Shown here: piece by piece, positions 45,032 through 52,761 of the stretch
Position numbering within the stretch: the stretch's first letter is position 1
How the letters are laid out: every line of letters begins with the position of its first letter
Translations under genes and position numbers: made by a program
The notes under the pieces: model-generated
Seen by the model: only the letters and a program-made list of their open reading frames with translations
Told to the model about the DNA's origin: nothing
Database searches by the model: none
DNA from: CAMDHY01 sp046156265
GTDB lineage: Bacteria; Pseudomonadota; Alphaproteobacteria; Rhizobiales; Segnochrobactraceae
Assembly (NCBI RefSeq): GCF_046156265.1
Contig: NZ_JAWDIR010000033.1
Span: 450,109 to 514,108 of the forward strand
Reading direction: 5' to 3'
Length of the DNA: 64,000 nucleotides

Positions 45032-46312
45032 ATGTATGACTACGGCCTGTTCCGCTACGAGTCGAAGGAGGACCTCCTCGACACGGCGATCCGCTACTGG
45101 AATCCCGACAAGACGAAGTTCTGGCAGAAGCTCGGGGTCGATCTCGTCATCGACCGGCGCGAGGGCTACTTCCTCTACGACATGAGCGGCCGCCGGCTGA
45201 TCGACCTGCACCTCAATGGCGGCACCTACAACTTCGGCCACCGGAACCCTGAACTCGTCGAGACGCTGAAATACGCGCTCGATTATTTCGACATGGGCAA
45301 CCACTGGTTTCCGTCCGTCGCCCGCTCGGCGCTGGCGGAGGAACTGGTCGGCATCTCGCCGGGGCTGAAGTACGCGGTGTTCGGCGCCGGCGGGGCCGAG
45401 GCGGTCGAGATCGCGCTGAAGAGCGCCCGCTTCGCCACCAAGCGCCGCAGGATCCTGTCGATCTACAAGGGCTACCACGGCCACTCCGGCCTCTCGGTGG
45501 CGACCGGCGACGACCGCTTCTCGAAGATCTTCCTCGCCGACCGGCCGGAAGAGTTCGAGCAGGTGCCGTTCAACGATCTCGCCGCCATGGAGCGCGCCCT
45601 TTCCGGCCGCGACGTCGCCGCCCTCATCATCGAGACGATCCCGGCCACCTACGGCTTCCCGATGCCTGATGACGGCTACCTGCCGGCCTGCAAGGCGCTC
45701 TGCCAGAAGTACGGCACCGTCTACATCGCCGACGAGGTGCAGACCGGGCTGATGCGCACCGGCGAGATGTGGGGCTGGCAGGCCTATGGCGTGCAGCCGG
45801 ACATCTACGTCACCGCCAAGGGTCTCTCCGGCGGCCTCTATCCGATCAGCGCCGCCGTCGTCGACGAGCGCTGCGGCGACTGGCTGAACATCGACGGTGC
45901 CGCTCACATCACCACCACCGGCGGCGCCGAGCTCGGCTGCATCGTCGCGATGAAGGTGCTGGAGATGCTGCAGCGCCCGGCCGTGGTCGCGAACGTCGCC
46001 GCCGTCACCGAGTTCTTCGCCACCGGCATGGCCGAGATGATGCGCCGCCACGGCGACATCTTCTCCGGCGTCCGCCAGAAGGGCGTCGTCCTCGGCCTCG
46101 AGTTCGACCACCCGGAGGGGGCCGTGCACGTGTCGCGCGCGCTCTACGAGCACGGCGTCTGGGCGATCTTCTCCTCCCTCGACAAGCGCGTGCTGCAGTT
46201 CAAGCCGGGCGTGCTGAAGAGCGTCGAGCTCTGCGAGGAGATCCTCGACCGCTTCGACGCGGCGATGCCGCGCGCCCGCGAGCTGATGCACGCCGCCCGC
46301 AAGGCCGCCTGA
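45032..46312 (+). CDS. Class III PLP enzyme, probable amino-alcohol-phosphate phospho-lyase of the BMC
   Basis: A 426-residue class III PLP enzyme. The cofactor sites are FGAGGAEAVEIALKSARFAT, Asp234 in YIADEVQTGLMRTG and Schiff-base Lys263 in YVTAKGLSGGLYP. In RMM-type loci such enzymes are proposed to eliminate phosphate and ammonia from 1-amino-2-propanol phosphate, giving propanal; a normal transaminase role (for example on aminoacetone) is the alternative. No obvious encapsulation helix is attached. The start MYDYGLFRYES (45032) fits the family; an upstream in-frame ATG at 44948 would lie within the operator/promoter. First gene of the BMC operon. Confidence 0.85.
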   Translation: MYDYGLFRYESKEDLLDTAIRYWNPDKTKFWQKLGVDLVIDRREGYFLYDMSGRRLIDLHLNGGTYNFGHRNPELVETLKYALDYFDMGNHWFPSVARSALAEELVGISPGLKYAVFGAGGAEAVEIALKSARFATKRRRILSIYKGYHGHSGLSVATGDDRFSKIFLADRPEEFEQVPFNDLAAMERALSGRDVAALIIETIPATYGFPMPDDGYLPACKALCQKYGTVYIADEVQTGLMRTGEMWGWQAYGVQPDIYVTAKGLSGGLYPISAAVVDERCGDWLNIDGAAHITTTGGAELGCIVAMKVLEMLQRPAVVANVAAVTEFFATGMAEMMRRHGDIFSGVRQKGVVLGLEFDHPEGAVHVSRALYEHGVWAIFSSLDKRVLQFKPGVLKSVELCEEILDRFDAAMPRARELMHAARKAA

Positions 46313-46335
46313 GACTGGCGATCCGGAGACCCGCG

Positions 46336-47865
46336 ATGCCGCACGTTGCCGACGAGCCGCTGATGAAGGTGCCGGACGCCGCTCTCGAGCGCGGCCGGAT
46401 GATGCTCGGGCGCGCCCGCTGGGCCGCCTCCCGCCTCGCCCAGATGGACCGGGGCGCGATCCAGAGGATCGTCCAGGCGGTCGCCGAGGCCGGCCACGCG
46501 AAGGCGCGCACCTTCGCCGAGGCTGCCGTGCGCGAGACCGGCTACGGCGTCGTCGAGCACAAGGTGATGAAGAACGAGGCGTGCTCGCGCGGCCTCGTCG
46601 AGCTCTATCGCGGCGAGGACTTCGTCTCCCCTCGCATCGACGCCGACAAGAAGATCGTCGAGCTGCCGCGCCCGGCCGGCGTCGTCTTCGCGCTGATCCC
46701 GGTCACCAACCCCGTCGCCACCGTCTACTTCAAGACGCTGCTCGCGCTGATGACGCGCAATGCCGTCGTCCTCAGCCCCCACCCGGGCGCGAAGGGCGTC
46801 TGTACCGAGGCGGCCCATGTGCTTGCGGCGGCGGCGAAGGCCGCCGGCGCGCCCGACGGCGCCATCCAGGTGATCGAGGAGCCGACAATTCCGCTGATCG
46901 AGGCCTTGATGCGCGACGAGCGCGTCGACCTCATCGTCGCCACCGGCGGCCCGGCGGTCGTCAAGGCCGCCTACCGCTCCGGCAACCCGGCGATGGGCGT
47001 CGGCCCCGGCAACGCGCCGGTGCTGGTCGACGACACCGCCGACGTGACGGAAGCCGGCAAGCGCATCGTTGCCTCGAAGTCGTTCGACAACTCGATCCTC
47101 TGCACCAACGAATCGACGGTTCTCGCCTACGCCTCGATCGCCGACCGTTTGCTCGCGGCGATGAAGGCCGCCGGCGCCCACATCTGCACGCCGGCCGAGA
47201 CGGAGAAGGTCCGCGCGCTCCTGTTCCGCGACGACGGCTTCAACACGGCGATGATCGGCAAGGACGCCGCCCTGATCGCGAAGGAGGCCGGCTTCTCGGC
47301 GAACGGCGCCAAGATCCTCGTCACCCCCGTCACGCTCGTGCAGCCGGAAGAAAAGCTCGTCCGCGAGAAGCTCTGCCCGGTGCTGGCGTTCGCCCGCGTC
47401 GACGGCCTCGACCAGGCGATCGCCTCGGCGCGCTCGATGATGCGGCGCAGCGGCAAGGGTCACACGGCCGGGGTGCATTCCAAGCGCGAGGCGACCATTC
47501 TGGCGTTTGCCGCCGCGGTGCCGGCGCTGCGCTTCGCCGTCAACGCCGGCTGCTCGCTCGGGGCGTCGGGCTTCGAGACCAACCTCGGCCCGTCGATGAC
47601 GATCGGTACGGGATTCGCCGGCGGCTCGTCGATCGGCGACAACCTGACGCCGCACCACTTCGTCCACTTCGCCCGCATCGCCTACAACAAGGCGGCGAGC
47701 GAGGCCTTCGGCGACTTCCGCGGCCTCGACCCGCTCGACCTGCCGAAGCCCTCGGCGCCACCGCGCTTGGTCGCTTCCGGCGGCGGTGACGCGGATGCCG
47801 AGGCGCTCCGCCGCGAGCTTCGCAAGATCATTCTCGAAGAGCTCAACGCCGTGCTGGCGGCCTGA
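46336..47865 (+). CDS. CoA-acylating aldehyde dehydrogenase with C-terminal encapsulation helix
   Basis: A 509-residue aldehyde dehydrogenase of the PduP/EutE/SucD-like acylating group. The catalytic Cys256 lies in DNSILCTNEST; FALIPVTNPVATVYFKTLLAL and GVGPGNAPVLVDDTAD form the cofactor region, and SLGASGFETNLGPSMTIGTG is the late family block. After a Pro/Gly-rich linker (about 470-488) it ends with an amphipathic helix (EALRRELRKIILEELNAVL), the arrangement of a BMC encapsulation peptide. It would convert the aldehyde made in the lumen to acyl-CoA with NAD and CoA. Substrate (propanal) is inferred from context. Confidence 0.92.
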   Translation: MPHVADEPLMKVPDAALERGRMMLGRARWAASRLAQMDRGAIQRIVQAVAEAGHAKARTFAEAAVRETGYGVVEHKVMKNEACSRGLVELYRGEDFVSPRIDADKKIVELPRPAGVVFALIPVTNPVATVYFKTLLALMTRNAVVLSPHPGAKGVCTEAAHVLAAAAKAAGAPDGAIQVIEEPTIPLIEALMRDERVDLIVATGGPAVVKAAYRSGNPAMGVGPGNAPVLVDDTADVTEAGKRIVASKSFDNSILCTNESTVLAYASIADRLLAAMKAAGAHICTPAETEKVRALLFRDDGFNTAMIGKDAALIAKEAGFSANGAKILVTPVTLVQPEEKLVREKLCPVLAFARVDGLDQAIASARSMMRRSGKGHTAGVHSKREATILAFAAAVPALRFAVNAGCSLGASGFETNLGPSMTIGTGFAGGSSIGDNLTPHHFVHFARIAYNKAASEAFGDFRGLDPLDLPKPSAPPRLVASGGGDADAEALRRELRKIILEELNAVLAA

Positions 47866-47870
47866 CGGAC

Positions 47871-48488
47871 ATGGCCACACTCCGCTCCTTCATCTTCATC
47901 GACCAGCTGCAGCCGCAGACGATGTGCTTCATGGGCACGTGGATCCGCGGCTCGCTGCCGCGCACCGGCATGGCGGCGCAGATCGTCGAGGTCGCCCCCG
48001 GTCTCGACATCGAGGCGCTCACCGACACCGCGCTGAAGGAGGCCGAGGTGCAGGGCGGCATCCTCGTCGTCGAGCGCCAGTTCGGCTACCTCGAGTTCCA
48101 CTCCCGCTCGACGTCGGCGGTGAAGGCGGCGGCCGCCGCGGTGCTGCGCCATCTCGGCGTCGAGGCCTCGGCGGCGATGAAGCCGAAGATCCTCGCCTCG
48201 CAGATCGTCAGCCGCATCGACCCGCTGCACGCCTTCCTGATCAACCGCAACAAGGGCGGCTCGATGGTGCTGGCCGGCGAGACGCTGTTCGTGCTCGAGG
48301 CCGAGCCCGCCGCCTACGCCATCCTCGCCTGCAACGCCGCGGAGAAGGCGGCGACGGTGAAGGTCGTCGACTACCGGATGATCGGCGCCACCGGCCGGCT
48401 CTACCTGTCCGGCACGGAATCGGAAGTGAAGGCGGCCGCCGAGGCGGCGATCGCGGCCCTCGAGCTCGTGGCGGAGGCGGCGCGATGA
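47871..48488 (+). CDS. BMC-T shell protein (tandem BMC domains), copy 1
   Basis: A 205-residue shell trimer subunit with two BMC domains, about 1-100 and 101-205, of the permuted EutL/PduB-like type. Features are RSFIFIDQLQPQTMCFMGTW, GGILVVERQFGYLEFH, HAFLINRNKGGSMVLAGETL and VVDYRMIGATGRLYLSGT. Such trimers form pseudohexamers, often stacked in pairs with a gated central pore suited to large cofactors. It follows the dehydrogenase by 5 bp and overlaps the next gene by ATGA. Shares the DLQPQ/DQLQPQ start and the INRN segment with the second BMC-T at 49694. Confidence 0.93.
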   Translation: MATLRSFIFIDQLQPQTMCFMGTWIRGSLPRTGMAAQIVEVAPGLDIEALTDTALKEAEVQGGILVVERQFGYLEFHSRSTSAVKAAAAAVLRHLGVEASAAMKPKILASQIVSRIDPLHAFLINRNKGGSMVLAGETLFVLEAEPAAYAILACNAAEKAATVKVVDYRMIGATGRLYLSGTESEVKAAAEAAIAALELVAEAAR

Positions 48489-48967
48489 GCGAGGCCGAAC
48501 TCAGGGCGATGGTCCGCGAGGTGCTGCGCGAGGCCCTGGCGAGCCGCAAGGGCGGGCCGGTCGCCGCGCCGAACGGCTCGGCTGCTGCCATTCAGAAGGC
48601 GCCCGTCCCGCACGCCGCACCCGGCGCCGCGACACCTGCCGTCGAGCCGGTGGCAATCACGTCGGATGCCGACCTCGCGAGCTTCGTCCGCCGCCTCACC
48701 GCGCTGCTCGACGATCCGGCGACGGGGTCCACCATCCGCGCCGGCCGCCATCGCTTCTCGCTCATCGGCGGCCGGGCCGCCGCATCCGCACCCACTGCCG
48801 CACCCGTCGCTCCGGCCGCCGTCGTGCTGTCGGGCACCGTCACCGAGGCCAAGATCGTCGCCAACGCCAAGGCCGTCACCATCGTGCTCGCCCCGGGCGC
48901 CGTGGTGACGCCGCTCGCCCGCGACAAGGCGAGGGCGCTGGGGCTCAAGCTGGAGGCACGACGCTGA
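48485..48967 (+). CDS. Uncharacterised BMC-associated protein with N-terminal amphipathic helix
   Basis: A 160-residue protein without a domain I can name. It opens with an amphipathic helix (SEAELRAMVREVLREALASR) like an encapsulation peptide, then an Ala/Pro linker. A middle block (SDADLASFVRRLTALLDDP ... TIRAGRHRFSL) precedes another linker, and a C-terminal stretch contains VLSGTVTEAKIV and TPLARDKARALGL (TPLARD at 142-147). The TPLARD-type ending recurs in several BMC-associated proteins. Overlaps the BMC-T and BMC-P genes on either side, so its dose is tied to shell proteins. A cargo adaptor, scaffold or coat protein is an inference. Confidence 0.75.
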   Translation: MSEAELRAMVREVLREALASRKGGPVAAPNGSAAAIQKAPVPHAAPGAATPAVEPVAITSDADLASFVRRLTALLDDPATGSTIRAGRHRFSLIGGRAAASAPTAAPVAPAAVVLSGTVTEAKIVANAKAVTIVLAPGAVVTPLARDKARALGLKLEARR

Positions 48968-49218
48968 TGCTGCGCGCAACCGTCACCGGCCGCGTCTGGT
49001 CCACCAAGCGGCTCCCCGAGATGCCCGCCGGCACCATCCTCGAGGTGGTCATCGACGGCTCGACCTCGCGGCTTCTCGCCTTCGATCCGCTCGGCTGCGG
49101 CGAGGGCGAGCAGGTCGTCATCGCCACCGGCTCGGTCGCCGCCGGCTGGTTCCCCGGCAAGGCCCCGCCGATCGACGCTCTGATCGTCGCATCGATCGAC
49201 GAGGGCGCGAAGTCCTGA
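48967..49218 (+). CDS. BMC-P shell vertex protein (EutN/CcmL family)
   Basis: An 83-residue pentamer-forming protein that caps the vertices of the shell. It has the EutN/CcmL OB-fold pattern: MLRATVTGRVWSTKRLPEMP, ILEVVIDGS, VAFDPLGCGEGEQVVIATGS (as LAFDPLGCGEGEQV) and the C-terminal PIDALIVASID. It is the only BMC-P in the window, as expected for a closed shell. Start overlaps the preceding stop by one base (TGATG). Its last codons (AKS-stop) lie in a degenerate tandem repeat that continues into the gap. Confidence 0.93.
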   Translation: MLRATVTGRVWSTKRLPEMPAGTILEVVIDGSTSRLLAFDPLGCGEGEQVVIATGSVAAGWFPGKAPPIDALIVASIDEGAKS

Positions 49219-49265
49219 TCGCGAAGTCCTGAGCCGACGAGTCCTGAGCCAGCAAGTCCTGAACA
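49207..49265. repeat. Four degenerate 14-15-bp tandem units at the BMC-P 3' end
   Basis: GCGAAGTCCTGATC, GCGAAGTCCTGAGCC, GACGAGTCCTGAGCC and AGCAAGTCCTGAACA follow one another. The first unit encodes the last residues and stop of the BMC-P gene, so the 3' end of the gene appears to have been copied downstream. It lies between the BMC-P and BMC-H genes. Confidence 0.75.
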
Positions 49266-49302
49266 AGACCCACGAACCGAACGCCCACCCAAGGAGGGAC
49301 AG

Positions 49303-49590
49303 ATGTCCAGCAACGCCATCGGAATGATCGAGACCAAGGGCTATGTCGCTGCGCTCGCCGCCGCCGACGCCATGGTGAAGGCCGCCAACGTGACGATCAT
49401 CGGCCGCGAAGAGGTCGGCGACGGCCTGGTCGCGGTGATCATCAACGGCGACGTCGGCGCGGTGAAGGCCGCCACCGAGGCGGGCGCGGAAGTCGCCGGC
49501 CAGGTCGGCACCCTCGTCTCCGTGCACGTCATCCCGCGTCCGCACGCCGACGTGGCGAAGCACTTCACCGCGGGCATGTCGGCGAAGTGA
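49303..49590 (+). CDS. BMC-H shell hexamer protein
   Basis: A 95-residue canonical BMC domain (Pfam00936 type): AIGMIETKGYVAALAAADAMVKAANV, IIGREEVGDGLVAVIINGDVGAVKAATEAG and VSVHVIPRPHADV. It forms the facets of the shell. A very strong AAGGAGG lies 5 bp before the ATG, the best ribosome-binding site of the operon and consistent with the high dose needed for the main facet protein. Only one BMC-H gene is present here. The 103-bp gap that follows carries no other feature. Confidence 0.96.
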   Translation: MSSNAIGMIETKGYVAALAAADAMVKAANVTIIGREEVGDGLVAVIINGDVGAVKAATEAGAEVAGQVGTLVSVHVIPRPHADVAKHFTAGMSAK

Positions 49591-49693
49591 TTGCTGGCCG
49601 CCGGCCTCTGGCCGGCGCCAGCCTGCGGCGGATGCCGACGGCGGCCGAACGGCCGCGCCGGTCGGCAGGCCCTTGATCCTCAGGGAGAACAGC

Positions 49694-50401
49694 GTGGCGA
49701 GAACGCCCACGAAGCGCGCCGCCCCGGCGGCCGCGGACCCCGCCCCGACGCCGGCCGCGCCGGCGCCGAAGCGCGGCGACCTGCGCGTCTACCTGACGGT
49801 GGCCGACCTGCAGCCGCAGTTCGCCGCCTACATGGGCACGCCGACCCGCGCCCGCGGCTATCCGCCGTTCGCCGGCCAGCACGCCCTCATCATCGAGGTG
49901 GCGCCGGGGCTGATGATCGAGCGCGTCATCGACCTCGCCCTCAAGGCCGACCCGGACCTCGAGCCGGGCATCCTGTTCGTCGAGCGCCAGTTCGGCATCC
50001 TCGAGCTTCACGGTGACGATCCGGCGAAGCTGCAGGCGGCGGGCGCGGCCATCCTCGCCGGCATCGGTGCCGGCGACGGCGAGCAGCTGAAGCCCCGTGT
50101 CCTCTATGCCGACATCATCGAGGACATCTCCGACCAGCACGCGGTGATCATCAACCGCAACCGCCAGGCCTCGATGATCCTGCCGGGCGAGACGCTGCTC
50201 GTCTGCGAGATGGTGCCGGCGCTCTATGCCGCGATCGCCGCCAACGAGGCCGAGCGCGCCGCGCCGAAGCTGACGCTCGTCGACGTCCAGATGATCGGCG
50301 CCGCCGGCCGCATCTACATGTCCGGCAAGACGGCCGACGTCGAGCGCGGCCTCGCGACGATCGAGACGGTCCTCGCCGCCATCGGCGGCCGCGAGGGCTG
50401 A
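49694..50401 (+). CDS. BMC-T shell protein (tandem BMC domains), copy 2
   Basis: A 235-residue second BMC-T. An Ala/Pro-rich, basic N-terminal extension of about 27 residues precedes RVYLTVADLQPQFAAYMGT. The rest parallels copy 1: GILFVERQFGILELHG, HAVIINRNRQASMILPGETL and VDVQMIGAAGRIYMSG. The GTG at 49694 with AGGGAG in front is preferred; TTG 49673 is the alternative. The extension is not seen in copy 1 and could project from the shell face. Last gene of the plus-strand BMC operon, 7 bp from the oppositely oriented toxin gene. Confidence 0.92.
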   Translation: MARTPTKRAAPAAADPAPTPAAPAPKRGDLRVYLTVADLQPQFAAYMGTPTRARGYPPFAGQHALIIEVAPGLMIERVIDLALKADPDLEPGILFVERQFGILELHGDDPAKLQAAGAAILAGIGAGDGEQLKPRVLYADIIEDISDQHAVIINRNRQASMILPGETLLVCEMVPALYAAIAANEAERAAPKLTLVDVQMIGAAGRIYMSGKTADVERGLATIETVLAAIGGREG

Positions 50402-50408
50402 GGGGCGG

Positions 50409-50726
50409 TCAGCCGCCCTTCATCCGGTCGCGCAGGACCTTCGCCAGATCGCGGGACGTGTGAAACACCGCCAGGATCGTCACTGCCTCGGGGCCGACCT
50501 CGTACACGATGAGATAAGGCAAATCCGGGATGCTGAGTTCGCGCGTCTCCGGATGGCGCCCAGGGCGCCCCAGGGCCGAGAAGGCGGGCAGTTTCTCCGC
50601 CACACGGACGATGGCACGGTAAAAGAGCTCCGCCGCGCGCGGATCGTCGAAGGCGATGTAGTCGACAATCTCTTCCAGATCGCGGGCTGCAGGCTCGGCT
50701 ATGACCAGCCGCTTCAACGCGTCCAA
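50409..50726 (-). CDS. ParE/RelE-family toxin within the BMC locus
   Basis: A toxin of about 105 residues: LVIAEPAARDLEEIVDYIAF and DPRAAELFYRAIVRVAEKL form the two N-terminal helices, then GRPGRHPETRELSI, LPYLIVYEV and ILAVFHTSRD. This order is characteristic of ParE/RelE proteins. The start is non-ATG: TTG at 50726, or TTG at 50717, which would overlap the antitoxin stop as TTGA and give MKRLVIAEPAA. It lies between the BMC shell genes and the importer genes, unrelated in function. Confidence 0.87.
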   Translation of the reverse strand: MDALKRLVIAEPAARDLEEIVDYIAFDDPRAAELFYRAIVRVAEKLPAFSALGRPGRHPETRELSIPDLPYLIVYEVGPEAVTILAVFHTSRDLAKVLRDRMKGG

Positions 50727-50965
50727 CCGTGCTTCGCGGGGATGCCTGCGAAGACCTCATCGGCTGGCGTGACACGGCCCTCGCGGGCAGCCGCGACGCC
50801 GTCCTTGATCCGCTCCATCTGCCAGGCGTTGGCTTCGAGATACTGCTCGATCGCCTGGTTGACGATGTAGTTGCGGGACCGATCCATCGCACTCGCCAGC
50901 GCGTCGATCTCGGCCACCTTGCTGGTGCGGATGGTGATCGGTTCGGATGCAGCGCGCGACGACAC
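50714..50965 (-). CDS. CopG/ribbon-helix-helix antitoxin within the BMC locus
   Basis: An 83-residue antitoxin with a ribbon-helix-helix N-terminus: EPITIRTSKVAEIDALASAM is the strand and first helix, DRSRNYIVNQAIEQYLEANAW the second. The tail (IKDGVAAAREGRVTPADEVFAGI) should bind the toxin. The GTG at 50965 was chosen because AAAGGAG stands 6 bp before it; ATG 50986 would place that sequence inside the gene. Upstream is a direct repeat fit for autoregulation. Confidence 0.87.
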   Translation of the reverse strand: MSSRAASEPITIRTSKVAEIDALASAMDRSRNYIVNQAIEQYLEANAWQMERIKDGVAAAREGRVTPADEVFAGIPAKHGWTR

Positions 50966-50978
50966 GGTGTGCTCCTTT

Positions 50979-50996
50979 GTAATCATCTGTAATCAT
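50979..50996 (-). promoter_or_regulatory. Direct repeat upstream of the antitoxin, candidate autoregulatory site
   Basis: ATGATTAC occurs twice, 10 bp apart, on the antitoxin strand (50989-50996 and 50979-50986), followed by the AAAGGAG ribosome-binding site. Phased AT-rich repeats before a ribbon-helix-helix gene suggest an operator; TATGAT within it may double as a -10. Confidence 0.45.
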
Positions 50997-51037
50997 ACGG
51001 CAGAGCGACCGCCGCGACAAGGCCCTCGCCCGCTCCT

Positions 51038-51844
51038 TCACCCGCCGCTCTGCTGCCGCCGCCGCGCGACCGTCAGCGCGATCCAGCCGAACATCAGCGC
51101 CAGGGCCGCGCCGATCGTGCTCATCGTGCCCAGCGTCGGCACCATCGGCGTGTAGCCGGCGACCATCTTGGCGTAGAGCCACTCCGGCACCGTCGAGTCG
51201 GCCCCGGTCGTGTAGAGCGATAGCGGGAAGTTGCCCCACGAGAGCAGGAAGGCGAACAGCGCGCCCGACCAGATGCCCGGCCACAGGATCGGCAGCGTCA
51301 CCTCGCGCATCACCTGCCAGCGGCTGGCGCCGAGGTCGAAGGCGGCCTCCTCCAGCGTCGGGTCGAAGGAATAGACCTGGGTTGCGATGACCAGCGTCAC
51401 CACCGGCACGATCCAGACGAGATGGGCCACCACCGCCGTCTGCCAGGAAAGGGGTATGCCGACGGCGTTGAACCAGAGCAGCAGCGCCAGCCCCAACACC
51501 GGCTGCGGGAAGAAGATCGGCAGGAGCACGATCTTCTGGAAGGTCCGCCGGCCGAGCCAGTTGTAGCGGGCGAAGGCGAGCGCGCCGAAATAGCCGATGA
51601 CAACCGCGACCACCGTCACGCACGCCGCCACCAGCAGCGACGTGCGCACCAGCTGGCCGATCTCGATCGAATCGAGCGTGCGCGTCCACCAGTCGGTCGA
51701 CCAGGCGCGGATCGGGAAGGTGAAATAGCGGCCCTTGCCGAGCGAGGCGAGCGCCCCGCAGGCGACGGGCATGTAGATCGCCACCACCACGAAGGCGGTC
51801 CAGGCGGCAATCAGCGCCTTGGTGCGCTTCGTCGTCTGCTCCAT
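51038..51844 (-). CDS. ABC transporter permease, PotC-like
   Basis: A 268-residue inner-membrane permease with six predicted helices and the EAA loop EEAAFDLGASRWQVMREVTLP near 175-195, typical of the polyamine/opine/ferric-type (PotC) branch. PVLGLALLLWFNAVGIPLSW and FLLSWGNFPLSLYTTG match the family's late helices. It is the last gene of the importer operon D-A-B-C. The gene is named only by family; the substrate inferred from context is an amino alcohol or amine feeding the microcompartment. Confidence 0.9.
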   Translation of the reverse strand: MEQTTKRTKALIAAWTAFVVVAIYMPVACGALASLGKGRYFTFPIRAWSTDWWTRTLDSIEIGQLVRTSLLVAACVTVVAVVIGYFGALAFARYNWLGRRTFQKIVLLPIFFPQPVLGLALLLWFNAVGIPLSWQTAVVAHLVWIVPVVTLVIATQVYSFDPTLEEAAFDLGASRWQVMREVTLPILWPGIWSGALFAFLLSWGNFPLSLYTTGADSTVPEWLYAKMVAGYTPMVPTLGTMSTIGAALALMFGWIALTVARRRQQSGG

Positions 51845-51845
51845 C

Positions 51846-52760
51846 TCACCGCCTCCCGAGGATGCGGTCGAGGTCGAGCTTCGACAGCGCGATCAGCGTC
51901 ACCGCGGCGATGATCAGCATGAGCAGCACCGCCAGCGCCGACCCGAGCGGCCAGTTCTGCGCGTAGGTGAAGGCGATCTCGATGTCGTGGGTGATGACGA
52001 TGATCGACTGCCCGCCGAGCACCTTCGCCTCGGCCACCGCACCGACCGCCAGCACGAAGGTGAGGAGCATGCCGACCATGATGCCGGGCATGGCGAGCGG
52101 CAGCTCGACCTCGCGCCAGATCTGCAGGCGGCTCGCGCCGAGATCGCGCGCAGCCTCGATCAGGTCGCGCGGCACCAGCGACAGGCCGAGCGTCATCGGG
52201 AACAGCATGAACGGCAGGTAGACGTAGACCATGCCGAACAGGATCGCGCCGGGCGTGAACAGCACCTCCGGTCCGGCGCCGTCGAACAGCGTCTTCAGCG
52301 TGCCGTCGAGCACGCCGCCCTTGATGAAGAACAGCACCCAGCCATAGAGCCGGACGTTCTCGGAGATGAACAGCGGGAAGACGAACAGCACCGAGACGAG
52401 GCCCGACCAGCGGCCGAACAGGCGGGCGAGGCCGTAGGCGATCGGGTAGGCCACCACCGCCAGCGCCGCCACCGTGAAGGCAGCGAGCGCCAGCGACCAG
52501 GCGAACGACATCCACACGGTGTTCGCCGGATCGAAGATCGAGGCGAAGTTTTCGAGCGTGAAGGTCTGGAACACCGTGAACGAGCGCGGCTCGGCGAACG
52601 AGTACGCGATCACGGTGACGAGCGGCGCAACGAAGCCGAGGACGAGCAGGATCCCGACCGGCAGCGCGCAGCGCGCGCCCGCCGAGAGCAGCTTGAGGCT
52701 CCGTTCGTTGGCGGGAGCCGGTGCGACAGCGGCCGGGCTCGCGGTGTCGGCGACGCTCAT
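51846..52760 (-). CDS. ABC transporter permease, PotB-like
   Basis: A 304-residue permease with six predicted helices and an EAA loop IEAARDLGASRLQIWREVELP near 205-225. FVAPLVTVIAYSFAEPR in helix 1 and VYLPFMLFPMTLGLSLVPRDL are typical of PotB/PotH-like permeases. It is separated from PotC by one base and from PotA by one base, so the three are tightly coupled. It forms the heteromeric channel with PotC. Confidence 0.9.
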   Translation of the reverse strand: MSVADTASPAAVAPAPANERSLKLLSAGARCALPVGILLVLGFVAPLVTVIAYSFAEPRSFTVFQTFTLENFASIFDPANTVWMSFAWSLALAAFTVAALAVVAYPIAYGLARLFGRWSGLVSVLFVFPLFISENVRLYGWVLFFIKGGVLDGTLKTLFDGAGPEVLFTPGAILFGMVYVYLPFMLFPMTLGLSLVPRDLIEAARDLGASRLQIWREVELPLAMPGIMVGMLLTFVLAVGAVAEAKVLGGQSIIVITHDIEIAFTYAQNWPLGSALAVLLMLIIAAVTLIALSKLDLDRILGRR

Positions 52761-52761
52761 C

